Positions 35,855 through 48,500 of a stretch of DNA of 64,000 nt are shown one piece after another. The position numbers and the translations under genes are program-made. The DNA is taken from positions 124,001-188,000 of the forward strand of contig JAKUHH010000058.1 of NCBI GenBank assembly GCA_022701365.1. The letters are read 5' to 3'. The notes under the pieces were generated by a model, which saw nothing but the letters and a program-made list of their open reading frames with translations, had not been told where the DNA came from and did no database searches. The number at the start of each line of letters is the position of its first letter. Position 1 is the first letter of the stretch. The DNA is from Mycocentrospora acerina (lineage: Eukaryota; Ascomycota; Dothideomycetes; Pleosporales).

Positions 35855-36258
35855 GTTGGCGTGTGGGTGGCCTGGCAGAGAGCTGCAGGTGGAGGGCGGG
35901 CGGTGGATGGGGGCGCGGTAGCCGGACGGTGTGGTGGTGGGGGGTGGGTTCGGCGACGGTTGCGTTGCTGAGGTCTTTTGATTTGCATCGAACGACCCGA
36001 CTTGCGTTGCTTGCCAAGCGTGGGAAAAAAGCGGGCCCGCCTGCTTGTTCCTGGCACTGACGACACCGCCGCTACCAGCACTCAGGCTTGCCGCCTGCAA
36101 ATGGCCATGTGCCGACATCGATTCATTCGCACGGGCTACTCTGCTCTGGCTATCTACGCTTCACGCCCATGCCGGCGTTCCAACGCCCCCCGGCAAGGCC
36201 ATGTCTGCTGGCTGCTTCGCTTGTTCCCCACAAACCCCAATGCTCACCAGCCTCCCCT
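35855..36258. promoter_or_regulatory. Short intergenic region, COX6 promoter
   Basis: 404 bp upstream of COX6 and downstream of the TFIIIC subunit gene. No distinct motif was identified. Confidence 0.5.
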
Positions 36259-38436
36259 TCACACCCTGTATAGACCACCAAACGGCGCAGGGCCTGATGC
36301 CGCTCGAGGATATTTACCAAGGCCGCCGTCCTCGTCCTCGTCTTCTTCCTCCTCATCATCTTCCTCTTCATCCTCCTCCTCCTCTCTGCCCCATGCGCCG
36401 TCTGCATCCTTGTTCCTTTCACTATTCTCATCATCCTCATCTCCTTCGTCTTCATCTTCGTCCTCATTCTCATTCTCATTCTCATCCTCGTCCTCTTCAC
36501 TGCTCCCGTCATTCTCTCCATTCAGAATAGCCTCTGCCGTAATGGGATCCTCAGTCATGTCTTCAGGAACGTCTCCATCCTCTGCCTCTTCAGCTTGCTG
36601 CTCTGCCGCCTCCATTTTCTCAAAAGCATATCTCGGGTTTCGTGCAGCCCATCGTGCGCTGTGCATGACGTTGTGCTCTTTCAACTTCTCCTGGTGCATC
36701 TCGCGGTTGTTAACCTCGTCTCTGTACGTGTCGTACATTTCCTGGTCGTCCCAGAGTTCAGGCCATTCAACAAGGCGCTGGTAGATGCTGTCATCTGGCG
36801 TCTCCCCCCCTATGATGGTATTCATCTTGTCTTTTAAAATGACAGTCGCTTTTGCCCATGTCCCTACATGATACCATCCCTGAAAGGTCGGCGCGCACGT
36901 TGTTCGGATGTCGCTCGTGTCCAAGATGTTTGCAATCAAAGGATCCGTAATGTCGCAGAACTGGAAAAGGTTGCCCGTGTCAGACACTCTGATTCCGTCA
37001 AAGGTGTGCTGATTCTCCAGCTCCGTTGCCGACATTTGAGCCAACTTCTGCACATGCTGGTCGTGAGCCTTGAAGTGTCTGGGAGTGCCCGTCTTGAGGT
37101 AGGATAGGAACGACACAGTCTGATACTTGCGGTACTTTGGATTTTTGCGAGGATCAAGCCCCCATTGTATCAGTGCCTCACGCCATGGTCCACTCTCGAA
37201 AAAGTAACCGCAATAAACAGCAGCTTGCCTCAACTTGTAGCGTTTGTCCCATCCTAGCCTGTTGTACAGTATGTGCCGAGTGATGATGGGCCTTGAGGCT
37301 AGTTCTGCTCTGATCTGAGCAATCAGAGTCTGCATGTAAGGAGAGAGAGTTGATTCCAGGGGCAAAGTCGACTTGGGACCACTGGGGACAATGTCGACGG
37401 TCGGCTTGATAATGGCATGGCCACTGTGGGCCAAGCTCTTTTGCAGATTGACCTCTCCTTTGCCAGTGTACTTGATATAGGTGTTTTGTTGAAATCTGAC
37501 CACAATCAGCATGCGGATTCCAGGGTCACGTAATGGTACGCGAATACATACCGATAGTTGAAAGCAATGGGCATCTGTATGAATTCTGCAGATGGCGCAA
37601 TATGTTTTGTCAAGTCGGCACCGGCCGCTGTGTTGAGGGTAAATTTCTTCACCTGGCTGTCTGTGATAAAGTCAGTTGTGCTCTGCACGGTATTGCGTGC
37701 ATCATCTCACAGCGTAAAGGAAGGATATGATCTCTGAGCCCAACCATTGCATCGCTGTGGGTCGCAGCAAATTGCAAGTCGGGCATAGCTAAACTTGTCA
37801 GAGGTTGTTCGCAAAGGCGTAGATCAGCACTTACTACGAAATCGATGAGTCTCATCAACTATGCCAGCAAACGCGACCTTGTAAGTTGAAGCATTGTCTT
37901 GAAGACTCTGATAGATGACTGAAGCATCTACATGGGGATTCTTGGGAGAGGACTGCGAGGGTTGAGCTGCACTGTTGCTGTTACTTCCTATTTCGTCTTC
38001 GGTTAAGAAAGGCCCTGAAGAGCCGCGCTTTCGTTTGCGGCCAGTCCGTTTGGGCAGCGTGACTTTAAGAAGTAGATTACTGGTAGTCACCGGGGTAGAG
38101 AGCAAACGCTTTGCAAAGGGGTCATCTGGTCGCAGGGACACAGAGATGAGCTGTTTGAGCTCATCGTCGCCCTGGGCGTTGGTTGTGGGTTCCAGTTTTG
38201 CCCTCAGACCCTGAACAGCCATGTCAGCCATGCCAGCCACGCACAGTGTCACGCAGACGTCTGCTCCTGACCTTTGTTAATTTGACAGGCCCTCCCAACG
38301 AGGCAATGCCTTTGTCGGCGTTTCTGACAATGCACGGGTGCTCGACGATGGAAATGGTGCGCGAGGGGATGGGCAGCCATGTTGCCTGTTGGCTGCCGTC
38401 GTGTTTGGTCACAGCATCGTCACGTTGGTGGCTCAT
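36259..38436 (-). CDS. TFC1: Transcription factor IIIC subunit Tau95 (Tfc1/Sfc1, GTF3C5 family)
   Basis: Part of the TauA half of TFIIIC, which binds the A-box of tRNA genes and recruits RNA polymerase III. Minus-strand exons 38436-38272, 38210-37835, 37788-37711, 37660-37552 and 37495-36259 encode 654 aa. The N-terminal Tau95 dimerisation region is recognisable (ISIVEHPCIVRNADKGIASLGG, then DDPFAKRLLSTPVTTSNLLL). Central text is conserved: MPDLQFAATHSDAMVGLRDH, then QMPIAFNYRFQQNT across a splice. The DNA-binding domain follows: SRPIITRHILYNRLGWDKRY and LRQAAVYCGYFFESGPWREAL, then GWYHVGTWAKATVILKDKM. The C-terminus is an extremely acidic Asp/Glu tract (about residues 550-640), as in yeast Tfc1. 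All four introns are 46-61 bp. Confidence 0.94.
36310..36500 (-). repeat. GAA/GAG/GAT trinucleotide tract coding an acidic tail
   Basis: On the minus strand, near-continuous GAN codons encode Asp/Glu runs (for example DEDENENENEDEDEDEGDED) in the TFIIIC subunit. Composition-driven, with coding sense. Confidence 0.8.
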
Positions 38437-39254
38437 GTTGGGGTGGCAGCTTGGGACATGGGCGAGGGTGGCAGCTCTGCAAAATTTGGGATGCCTGAGA
38501 GATCAGGGGCCTGGTGACGGCGGACGTGAAGAGTGGCCGTCCAGTGGCTCTGCAGCCCCATGCGCAACTGAACAAACACGCTCGTCGACGCCGTCTGGCG
38601 CACTCGCACTCCCTCTCTGCCCTCGCGGCCATGTCCTCCCGCAGCCGCAGCCGTAGCCGCAGCCGTGGCCGCGATGCTCAGGTGCGCCGATGCGCAGACG
38701 TCCACACGCCCAGACGCCCCTCGCCCTCTCGCTCTCTCGTCGCAGGTGGGGTCTCGCGCACGGGCCCGGCTCCGCATGCGGCCTAGGGCGGTCAAGCAGC
38801 GAGACATGGCATCACGCTGCTGTCCTGGCCTGGGGCTCCCGAGTTGGCATCTCGAACGTCGTGCTGCATTCTGCATTCCCATCCCCATTGCGCCTGCTAG
38901 CACCGCCCCGCCTGCCCAGCCCTCGCCGCGTTGCCTGCACCCCTCCGCCGCTGACAGCGCCCCAGCTGCCGTTGGCCGTTCCCCTGCGAGCTCTCCCTCC
39001 TCGCGGATCGCCCAAACTCGACCACCACCGACGACCGACTGCGGCACGCGTCCGTCCCCTATGCCGACTTGAGTCTGCCGCCATCTGCTCCTGCCCTACT
39101 GCCCGTGTGTGCGCATCTACGCCGTCGTCCATTGGCGCTCCTGGGTTGCGACTCCGCCGCGGACGTCTCGAGGGCAGCCCCCAACTCGCTCCTCGCTCTC
39201 CTTCTCCGCACACACCTCCGCACCCCGTGACGTGCACTTGCGCCGGCCGCAGCC
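38437..39254. promoter_or_regulatory. Divergent promoter region of TFC1 and PP2A B' genes
   Basis: 818 bp between two divergent start codons, GC-rich with CGCAGC repeats near 38640-38675. Long open frames on both strands reflect GC content, not genes. Confidence 0.55.
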
Positions 39255-41971
39255 ATGAAGGGCTTCAGGCAAAGGGTTGTAAGTCCTCCGCTATCCTAGT
39301 CGCCCCCCACGCCCGCACGCCCTGCCTGCCACGAGCCCTGCCCCTCTGTGCGCAGAAGCTAACATGGTTAGCATGAACAGCTCTCCCGGGCCAAGGATAA
39401 CAAATCGTCCAAGAAGAAAGACTCGACCTCTGGCACCGCCTCGCCCTCGCTCGCTGCCTCGAGCTCGCCCTCCAACTCGGCCCAGCCCACGCCGTCGTCG
39501 TCACAGACGCAGCTTGCAGACGCGCGAAGCAAGATCCAATCGCCCGCCGAGGGTGCCCCAGGAGGCACCGTCCCACCACAGCCAGGCCAGTCTGGCGCGC
39601 CTGCCCCAGCGAGTGCCGGCGGCCTCTTTGGGCCGCAGGGCTTGATGAGCCCGGGCAGTGCTGGCAATGCTGGCGCCGCCGGTACTGGCACGCCCAGCAG
39701 ACTCGGACAGCCTCTGGCGCCCAGTGTCGTCATCAGTCCAAGTGCCCCCGTGAGTGTCCCCATCCATGTTCCAAGAGATGCTCGTGGTGTTCTGACATGA
39801 CCGCAGCACATTCCTCCCCCAGGCACGGCCGAGACTATGCCTGGCGATCTTGCACCGCCAAAAGCTGGCGCCAAATCGGGCATCTTCGACCGCTTACAAG
39901 CAACGCCCAAAGACAACATCGAGGGCATCAGGACGCCCAAACGACAGCATTCGTCGCGATTCGACATCTCCGACCAACGCCAGCGAGAGCTGGAGAAGCT
40001 GCCAGGATTCCACGAAGTGCCCCCAAACAAGCGGGAAGAGCTGTTTGTGCAGAAGATTGACCAATGCAACATCATCTTCGATTTCAACGATGCCAGTGGC
40101 GACATGAAGTCAAAGGAAATCAAGCGCCTGGCACTGCACGAGCTGCTCGACTATGTGGCCAACAACCGCCAAGTCATCACAGAGAAGATGTACCCTCTGG
40201 TTGTTCAAATGTTCGCCAAGAACCTGTTCCGACCCATTCCACCTCCGATGAACCCGCAAGGTGAGGCATTCGACCCCGAAGAAGACGAGCCTGTGCTCGA
40301 AGTGGCGTGGCCACACATCCAAGTCGTTTACGAGTTCTTCCTACGCTTCATCGAAAGCCAGGACTTTAACACGAACATCGCCAAGGCATACATAGACCAC
40401 AGCTTTGTCCTCAACGTAAGTTGATGTATTTGTCGCACACTTGTTCTGCCGATATGCTAACACTACTACTTAGCTTCTGGAGCTGTTCGACTCCGAGGAT
40501 CCTCGGGAGCGCGACTTTTTGAAGACCACACTCCATCGCATATACGGCAAATTCCTCAATCTTCGTTCTTATATTCGCCGATCCATCAACAACGTCTTCT
40601 TTCAATTCATCTACGAAACTGAGAGATTCAATGGCATTGCGGAGCTTCTTGAAATCCTAGGTTCGATTATCAACGGTTTTGCCCTGCCGCTAAAAGAGGA
40701 ACATAAGCTGTTCCTCACAAGGGTGCTGATTCCTCTGCACAAAGTCAAGAGCCTGAGCATGTATCACCCACAGCTGGCCTACTGCATTGTCCAGTTTCTG
40801 GAGAAGGATGCTGCGCTGACAGAAGAGGTGTGTTTCATCAACCAAACTTTTCGGTATACACTAACAGCTCCAGGTTGTTCTTGGTTTGCTGCGATACTGG
40901 CCAAAGGTTAATAGCACCAAAGAAGTCATGTTTCTCAATGAAGTAGAGGACATTTTTGAGGTCATGGATCCTGCCGAATTCGCAAAGGTCCAGGAGCCGC
41001 TTTTCAATCAATTGGCCAAGTCGGTAGCCAGCCCTCATTTCCAGGTATGTTGATATTCTGCCAGCATATGTTGAAACCACTAATCACTATCCTAGGTTGC
41101 TGAGCGCGCACTCTACTTCTGGAACAACGAGTACTTCTGCAACCTTGTCAGTGACAACGTCGAAGTGATTCTGCCAATCATGTTCGCTCCTCTGTACGAG
41201 AACTCAAAAGGACATTGGAACCGGTATGTTTGCTACATGGACCCCCCGACTGTCAATTGCTGACACTTTACATTAGAACTATTCATGGCATGGTTTACAA
41301 CGCTATGAAGTTGTTCATGGAAGTAAATCCCCAGTTGTTCGACGACTGCTCACACGATTATGCGGAATCTCAGAACAATGCCGGCCAAAGACAACAGAGC
41401 CGACAGGATCGCTGGGACAGGCTGGCCAAACTTGCCGAGGACCGCCAAAATGGAAAGATAGAAACAACAGGCTCGACAGCTACCAAGGTAGTTTCACCGA
41501 TGCGGGCGGATGACTCTGATCCGCTCAGTCAAGGACGACTAGAGAATCTGCGATTGCAAGACGATGGATCGGCGTCAAGAGATAGGCGGCCGAAGGAGTA
41601 TGAGCGAGCGAGCAGCCAGACTTCGGTACGTTGATTCTCAAGTCCTTAGAACTCAGGATGAGAAATCTCTGTGGCCGAATCAATGTACTCTTAATTCTAT
41701 CCCTAGACTTCTAGGTCTTCTTCTTGTTCAAGATTTGCATTGGGTTCGGGTTGAATCTGACGTTCGTGCTTTGCGTCTTTTGCAGCGTCGGCACCACGCC
41801 TCGCAAGGGGGTCATCACGTACAAACTCATGTTGTACGACGGGCATCTACCGGGAGACCGAGGAGCAACAGTCGGCCTACTTCGTCTGGCAGCTCTACTC
41901 GCAGCGGAACGACAAACGGACTTGCCCGATCTAATTCCGGGAAGTCCATTACGCGGGACCGGGACGAGTAG
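39255..41971 (+). CDS. RTS1: Protein phosphatase 2A regulatory subunit B' (B56)
   Basis: Targets and regulates PP2A; the fungal homologues (yeast Rts1, fission yeast Par1) act in septation, stress response and chromosome segregation. Eight exons (39255-39278, 39381-39749, 39807-40415, 40474-40827, 40874-41044, 41096-41223, 41277-41625, 41786-41971) encode 729 aa. The N-terminal 130-170 residues are Ser/Pro/Gly-rich and disordered (PSPSLAASSSPSN-like composition). The B56 HEAT-like core runs from about 175 to 600: LPGFHEVPPNKREELFVQKI, FLKTTLHRIYGKFLNLRSYI, YCIVQFLEKDAALTEEVVLG, YWPKVNSTKEVMFLNEVEDI and EYFCNLVSDNVEVILPIMFA. The last exon, after an unusually long 160-bp intron, adds a basic Ser/Arg-rich tail. 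Failure to splice that intron would end the protein two residues later (VR, stop). Confidence 0.95.
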
Positions 41972-43104
41972 TCATTTTGCAACAAACTTTCTTACCCTCC
42001 TCTACCGAAATTTCAATTTTGGCTTTTGTTCTTCTTACCTTTGGTTGTGCCTCTGGACGAGTTGCGGTGTGGTGGGGTGATATTGCGTTGTCGGCATTGC
42101 GGGCTGTTTGGGTTCTTGGGGTCCTGCCAAAAAGATTCAAGGAGATTTCATAAAGGTGTTCTCGGGATTGTCTGTGTCTCTTTGGAGACGAAGAGGTGTG
42201 TGTGAGCGTGTGGGAAGACGGGGGTTAATTTTTCCTTATTGAATAGAACCGGAACACATGAATTCTTGCAACGTGATTCCTGTCTTGTCTACACGCCATG
42301 TGCCGGTGTTGAACCAATTCCTGACCAGCCAGAGACACCTCGGAGAGCACCCTGGTGTCTTCATGTGAGAATTAGAATCCTCCATGTTTATAGTAGTGCC
42401 TGACCAGGGAGTGAACGCGTTACCGGGATTACAAATGCCAAGGTGTCCGAAAAGCTCCTGCCAAATTGGTGCGTATGGTTGGACGCGAAGAATGGCGCGG
42501 TATGCGGCTTTCACATGCTGAGACAGCTACATGATTACCATACCATGAAGTATACGTCATGCTCAAAACATTCGTGTGTTATGGTAGGTAGTCATTCTCG
42601 TAGTATGCGATGTTGTACTTGATTTGGACGTAACAGGGTAAAAAGCAGCCACCCCCAGTTGTGGGTGGAGTCTGTTCCCCAGTGCATCAGCAGATCCTCC
42701 AATCAGGACCTCACAAGTCGCCTCGGCCACTGTTGTCGTGTTTGCAATTTGGGCCGCTGAGATTCGACGAGCAACGGCGCGCGCGTTGCGAAGGCTGCGG
42801 GAAGCACGGAGGTCCCAGCATTCATCTCCGGCCGCTAGAGGCCTGCCCCCTTTCCGAGAAAACCAGCATCAAAACCCTCAGACAGCCCTGTGCACAACCT
42901 CTCTTCAGCACTTTGACGTGGCCTCACTTTACTGTCGAGTCCCTTCTGCCTCTCCGTCGCTCCTTCAGCGTTTGCTGCCCTTCTTCACCTCACGTTTGTT
43001 CGTGATTGCTTTGCTCCTTCCTCTGGTGCATATCTTTATCTAGTTCCTAGAGTTTCCGAGCGCTCACACTCTCCCACCGCCTACACACATCCCCATTGAA
43101 CACC
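41972..43104. other. Intergenic region, PP2A 3' side and elongase promoter
   Basis: No gene supported. The last 250 bp before the elongase ATG are C/T-rich (CTCCTTC-type tracts around 42950-43060), a common feature of highly expressed fungal promoters. Confidence 0.5.
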
Positions 43105-44312
43105 ATGGGTTCCTCCGAATGGATCGAGTTCGGCGTGCCGACACTCGACCGCCCCTTTGGTCTGGCTCTGTGGCCCATCTTCGAGAAGGTCTTTGAGCCC
43201 ATTGCAGGATACAAGCCGCAAGACTTCCGCTTCGTGTCGGGCGAGACACCCCTCTCGACCTTCAAGGCATGCGCGGCTACTCTTGTCGCATACTACGTGA
43301 TCATTTTCGGTGGCCGGGAGTTGATGCGGAACCGCGAGCCCTTCAAGCTAGAGTTTCTCTTCAAGCTGCACAACTTTTATCTCACCGCCATTAGCGGCAC
43401 CCTTTTGGCGCTGTTTGCGGAGCAGATCATCCCCACGGTTGCGAGGCATGGCATTTTCTACGCCATCTGCGACCACGCTGGTGGCTGGACGGACAAGCTG
43501 GTCATCTTGTACTACGTGAGTATCCGCGTCAGACGGCCAAAGGTGACATGGCTGACAAACATAGCTCAACTACCTCACCAAATACCTCGAGTTCATTGAC
43601 ACTGGTTTCCTTTTCTTGAAGAAGAAGCCCTTGAGTATGTGCGCCTCCAATGGCTTTCAATTCATTTTCTAACAAGCTTAGCCTTTCTCCACACCTACCA
43701 CCACGGCGCGACTGCCCTCCTCTGCTACACACAGCTTATCGGCCACACTCCGGTGTCATGGCCCGTCATTACGCTGAACCTGGGTGTTCACGTGGTCATG
43801 TACTGGTACTACTTCCAGAGCGCTCGTGGCATCCGCATCTGGTGGAAGAAGTACATCACAATTGGACAGATCACCCAGTTTGTGCTTGATATTGGTACGC
43901 ATCTCCCCACGCAAAACCCCACTGTGCAACAATCACTAACATGTCCGCAGGCTTCATTTACTTCGCCTCATACACCTACTTCACCAGCACCTACTGGCCT
44001 GGTATGCCCAACATGGGCAAGTGCGCCGGTGAAGAATTCGCTGCCATTGCTGGAATCTGCATCATCACGTCGTACCTCCTCCTCTTCATCGCTTTCTACT
44101 TCGCCACGTACAAGAAGCCCGTGCCCAAGGGACGCCGTCGTGCGACCAGCGCGTTGGTTGAGATGAAGGATGAGAAAGTCCCGACTGTTGGCGAAGCCCG
44201 CAGGCGTCTGTCAACATCTCGCGTTGGTCAAACAGTGGCTAACGGTATTGCCTCAGGTGTCTCGGCAAACGGAACACCCAACGGTCGCGCAACTCGAAGC
44301 CGAAAGGCCTAG
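43105..44312 (+). CDS. Very-long-chain fatty acid elongase (ELO/GNS1-SUR4 family)
   Basis: Condenses malonyl-CoA with acyl-CoA in the endoplasmic reticulum, the first step of chain elongation for sphingolipid C24-C26 acids. Exons 43105-43515, 43565-43634, 43682-43894 and 43951-44312 encode 351 aa, typical of yeast Elo2/Elo3. The signature histidine box HTYHH lies in PLTFLHTYHHGATALL. Other family blocks are FKLEFLFKLHNFYLTAISG, LNYLTKYLEFIDTGFLFLKK, VHVVMYWYYFQSARGIRIWW and ITIGQITQFVLDIGFIYFAS. Seven membrane segments can be traced. The C-terminal tail is basic and Ser/Thr-rich. Which of the two yeast paralogues it corresponds to cannot be decided. Introns are 47-56 bp. Confidence 0.95.
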
Positions 44313-45556
44313 GTCTGTTGACGCGGCGGACAGGTGTTTCTGTTACTGAGATCCATACAATTCCGCTTCGCTGAGTTTGTTCTTGGGGTTGAAATAGTCT
44401 GAGACTTGTAGACTGTAGAAAAGGAAGTTGTGCGATCTCAAAAGAGCCTGGCTTGTGAAGAGACCTTGAATGGACTCGAGCAACGGCAGCCAGACTCTTA
44501 TCTTCTTCACGTTTGCCACGTCATCGGCCTGGAGGGCTGCAGTTTTGTACTGGATTGTAATTGTCATGTCTTCGGGGGGCTTTTCATGTTTGGTAGCTCC
44601 CTCGCGTTACGAAAAGTGTATCTGTAAGAGTACAGTTGTCGGGGTTCACGACGACTTCATTTGCCGGTGTTGGTAAAGGGATGTCCTTGTACAGGATTAC
44701 TTACGCTATGGTTGTTTGGATGGAGCATAATGCATAATCATTACGAAGAAATTGTTGCGTTTTCTATTGTTTCTCTTGCCGTGCGCTCTGTCTATGTGTG
44801 TGTGTTGTTTGTGTACTGAAATGTTGACACGATGCTGATTGGGAATAGGGGTGGTTCTCGATAATGTTGGACAGATCAAGCACGAGGACACTTATGAAGG
44901 CTTGACAACCGAGAGGAGGAATACGTTTGGAATCCATCGATTGAAGTGCTGAGACTAAAATTCCGCATGAGGCTGCTATATTGTATGGCTGGGTTGGCCA
45001 AGCAAGTGCAGAATATACACGGTAGCCCACACTGTAAGTCGGTGTGTTCGCTCGAGTTCCTTGAGCTTCTACAAAGGAGCTTATCCTTAGCGATGCGACG
45101 CCTCTCACCAAATTATATGGTCCAAGCGAGGATGTGAGCTCAGGGACACGCACTAGCCAATCAGAACGCGATGTATCAACCATAGTCGGCTAGTGGCATT
45201 GCTAGCGTAAAAGTGTTTCGGTGGCAGTCGCGCCCGTCCATTGCGCAGAGGAGAGCTCAAGTCGCGACTCACAGCCAGCCTTGATGCTGGACGCGACCTC
45301 TCCCCCACCACGCACGCTCCTTGTCAGGTCATGATTGTAACGACAAAATAGGCACCGTAGCCTCCGATTCCCCAGCCACAATTTAATAATCAACGCTGCC
45401 ACAAAGCTTGCACAATCAGCACTTTGAAGCGCACGAAGCCTGCCGACCGATGCTCCTTCCTCCAACCGCGACATAGCTGGACGACACTGGAGGAGAACAG
45501 TCAGGGAGGGACTTGGAGAGATAGAAGAGCAGCTGCACGCTGTGCAAAACGCCGCC
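44313..45556. other. Intergenic region, TRA1 promoter side
   Basis: 1.2 kb. A 139-codon frame on the minus strand (44764-45183) shows no recognisable motif and is not called. Nothing else seen. Confidence 0.5.
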
Positions 45557-48500
45557 ATGGCGACCAACAACTTTGAGGTTATGGCCTCGAAGCTCGACGA
45601 TCCGAGTTCCGGTACGAAAGCCTCGCGCAAGGAATGATTTGCGTGGAAACGGGTGCGCACAATGCAACAAGAGACTGGGAGCTGATTCAGCGCAGATCTT
45701 AGAACCAAGGGAACCCTCGCCATCGACATCCGGGACAATATCGAGACATACTGTCAAGGCGCGCAGTATGCCGTCTTCCTGAACCATCTCGTCCCAGTCT
45801 TCCTGAAGATTCTGGACGGGAACCCCGTCTTCATATCCACATCGCCGGAGCAGGTGAGCGCACAAGACTTGCGACGAAAAAGCTGTGGGCTGTCTAATGC
45901 GTGATCTAGCGAATACGGAACTGTGTTCTGGAAATCCTGCACCGACTGCCTATGAACCCGATCGAGGCGGTCGAACCCCATGCGGCAAAGATAGTGGACA
46001 AGTTGATGGGCTTGGTGAAGCTCGAAAACGAAGACAACGCAGTGCTCTGCATGAAGACGATCATGGACTTCCAGCGACACCAGACCAAGGCGCTCGCCGA
46101 CCGTGTGCAGCCATTTCTCGACCTCATACAGGAAATGTTTGAGACGATGGAACAGGCCGTTCACGATACATTCGACAGTAATACGCCACCGCCTGCGTCG
46201 CAGGGCGTGCCATCGACCCCGAACAACCCCCAATATTCGCAGTCGCCACGACCGAGCTCGCCGGCAACCGCCCTCACATCTGGTCCCGCGGGCGACATTG
46301 GGTCGGAACATCAGCAGACACGCATGTTGCTGAAAGGAATGCAGTCGTTCAAGGTCCTTGCCGAATGTCCGATCATAGTAGTGTCGCTCTTCCAAGCGTA
46401 CCGCAACTGCGTCAACAAAAATGTGAAGCTTTTTGTTCCGCTGATCAAGAACGTGCTCTTGCTCCAAGCAAAGCCTCAAGAGAAAGAGCATGAGGAGGCA
46501 AAGGCCCAGGGCAAGATCTTCACGGGGGTTAGCAAGCAGATTCGCAACCGCGCTGCTTTTGGGGACTTCATCACGGCGCAAGTCAAGACTATGAGTTTTT
46601 TGGCTTACCTGCTTAGAGTGTATGCAAATCAGCTTAATGATTTCTTGCCAACACTGCCCGACATTGTGGTACGCTTGCTAAAAGATTGCCCACGGGAGAA
46701 GTCTGGCGCGCGGAAAGAATTGCTGGTGGCCATCCGACACATTATCAATTTCAACTTCCGGAAAATCTTCCTCAAGAAAATTGATGAGCTTCTAGACGAG
46801 CGGACGCTGATTGGCGACGGTCTTACAGTGTATGAGACCATGCGGCCACTAGCCTACAGCATGTTGGCCGATCTGATACACCATTTGCGAGATTCTTTGT
46901 CAAAGGAGCAGATCCGCCGCACGGTTGAGGTGTATACGAAGAACCTGCACGACAGCTTCCCAGGGACGAGCTTCCAGACTATGAGTGCAAAGCTCCTACT
47001 CAATATGGCAGAGTGTATAGCGAAATTGGAGCCAAAGGAAGACGCACGATACTTCTTAATCATGATCTTGAACGCCATTGGTGACAAGTTCGCAGCTATG
47101 AACCGTCAGTACCACAACGCTGTGAAGCTATCTGCGCAGTATAGTCAGCCTTCTATCGATGCGGTAGATGAAAACCACATGGCCGTTCAAGAGCAGCCCC
47201 CGGACTGGGATGAGATTGACATCTTCAACGCGACACCAATCAAGACTTCAAACCCACGGGACAGAAGTTCTGATCCGATTGCCGACAACAAATTTCTGTT
47301 CAAGAACCTACTACACGGGCTGAAGAATCTGTTCTATCAGCTGAGAGCATGTAATCCCGCGAAGATCAAGGACGAAATTGATGTGGCTAATGCGTCGGCC
47401 AACTGGCATGAGGTGTCATTCGGATACAACGCAGAAGAGGTGGAAGTTCTCATCAAGCTCTTCCGCGAGGGCGCAAAGGTCTTCCGTTATTATGGAACTG
47501 AGAAGCCGCAGGACACACAAGGTCTATCAGCGGGTGATCTCATGGGCAATCAGCACATGATGTCGAGCGGGAAGGAAGAGAAGGAGCTCCTCGAGACGTT
47601 TGCGACTGTTTTCCACCACATTGATCCGGCTACGTTCCACGAAGTGTTTTCATCCGAGATACCCCATTTGTACGATATGATGTTCGATCACCCGGCTTTA
47701 CTACACGTCCCACAGTTCCTTCTTGCTTCGGAGGCGACATCGCCCAGCTTTTCCGGCATGCTGTTACAATTTTTAATGGATCGGATAGAAGAGGTCGGTA
47801 CTGCGGATGTGAAGAAGTCGTCGATTTTACTACGGCTCTTCAAACTCTCTTTCATGGCCGTCACGCTCTTCTCAGCGCAGAATGAGCAAGTTCTTTTGCC
47901 GCATGTCAGCAAGATCATTACAAAGTCGATACAGTTGTCGACTACCGCAGAAGAGCCGATGAACTATTTCCTTCTTTTGAGGTCGCTGTTTCGAAGCATA
48001 GGTGGTGGAAGGTTTGAACACCTCTACAAGGAGATCCTACCACTTCTTGAGATGCTGCTGGACGTACTCAACAACCTCCTAGTAACGGCGCGTAAGCCCG
48101 CCGAGCGTGACTTGTTTGTGGAGCTGTCTCTCACTGTGCCGGCACGGCTGAGCAATCTGCTTCCTCATCTAAGCTATCTCATGAGGCCGTTGGTTGTGGC
48201 ACTACGGGCTGGGTCCGACTTGGTCGGTCAGGGACTACGCACGCTAGAACTATGCGTGGACAATCTCACTGCGGACTATCTGGACCCTATCATGGCGCCT
48301 GTCATTGACGAACTAATGGCTGCGCTTTGGGAGCACCTGAAACCAAATCCATACAGTCATTTCCATGCTCATACAACGATGCGCATCCTAGGAAAACTCG
48401 GTGGGCGGAACCGCAAGTTCATCACAGGACCCCCGGAACTGGAATTCAAGGAGTATTCTGACGACCAGTCATCTATTGATATCCGGCTCATTGGATCGAC

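Noticed and set aside
35978..36784. Plus-strand poly-serine frame
   Set aside because: It is antisense to the acidic GAN-codon tail of the TFIIIC subunit; the Ser runs are the reverse reading of Asp/Glu codons.
39368..40123. Minus-strand frame of 251 codons
   Set aside because: Antisense to the B56 subunit exons, which show clear conservation and splice sites.
44764..45183. 139-codon minus-strand frame
   Set aside because: No motif, no support from neighbours, and it overlaps the expected TRA1 upstream region.
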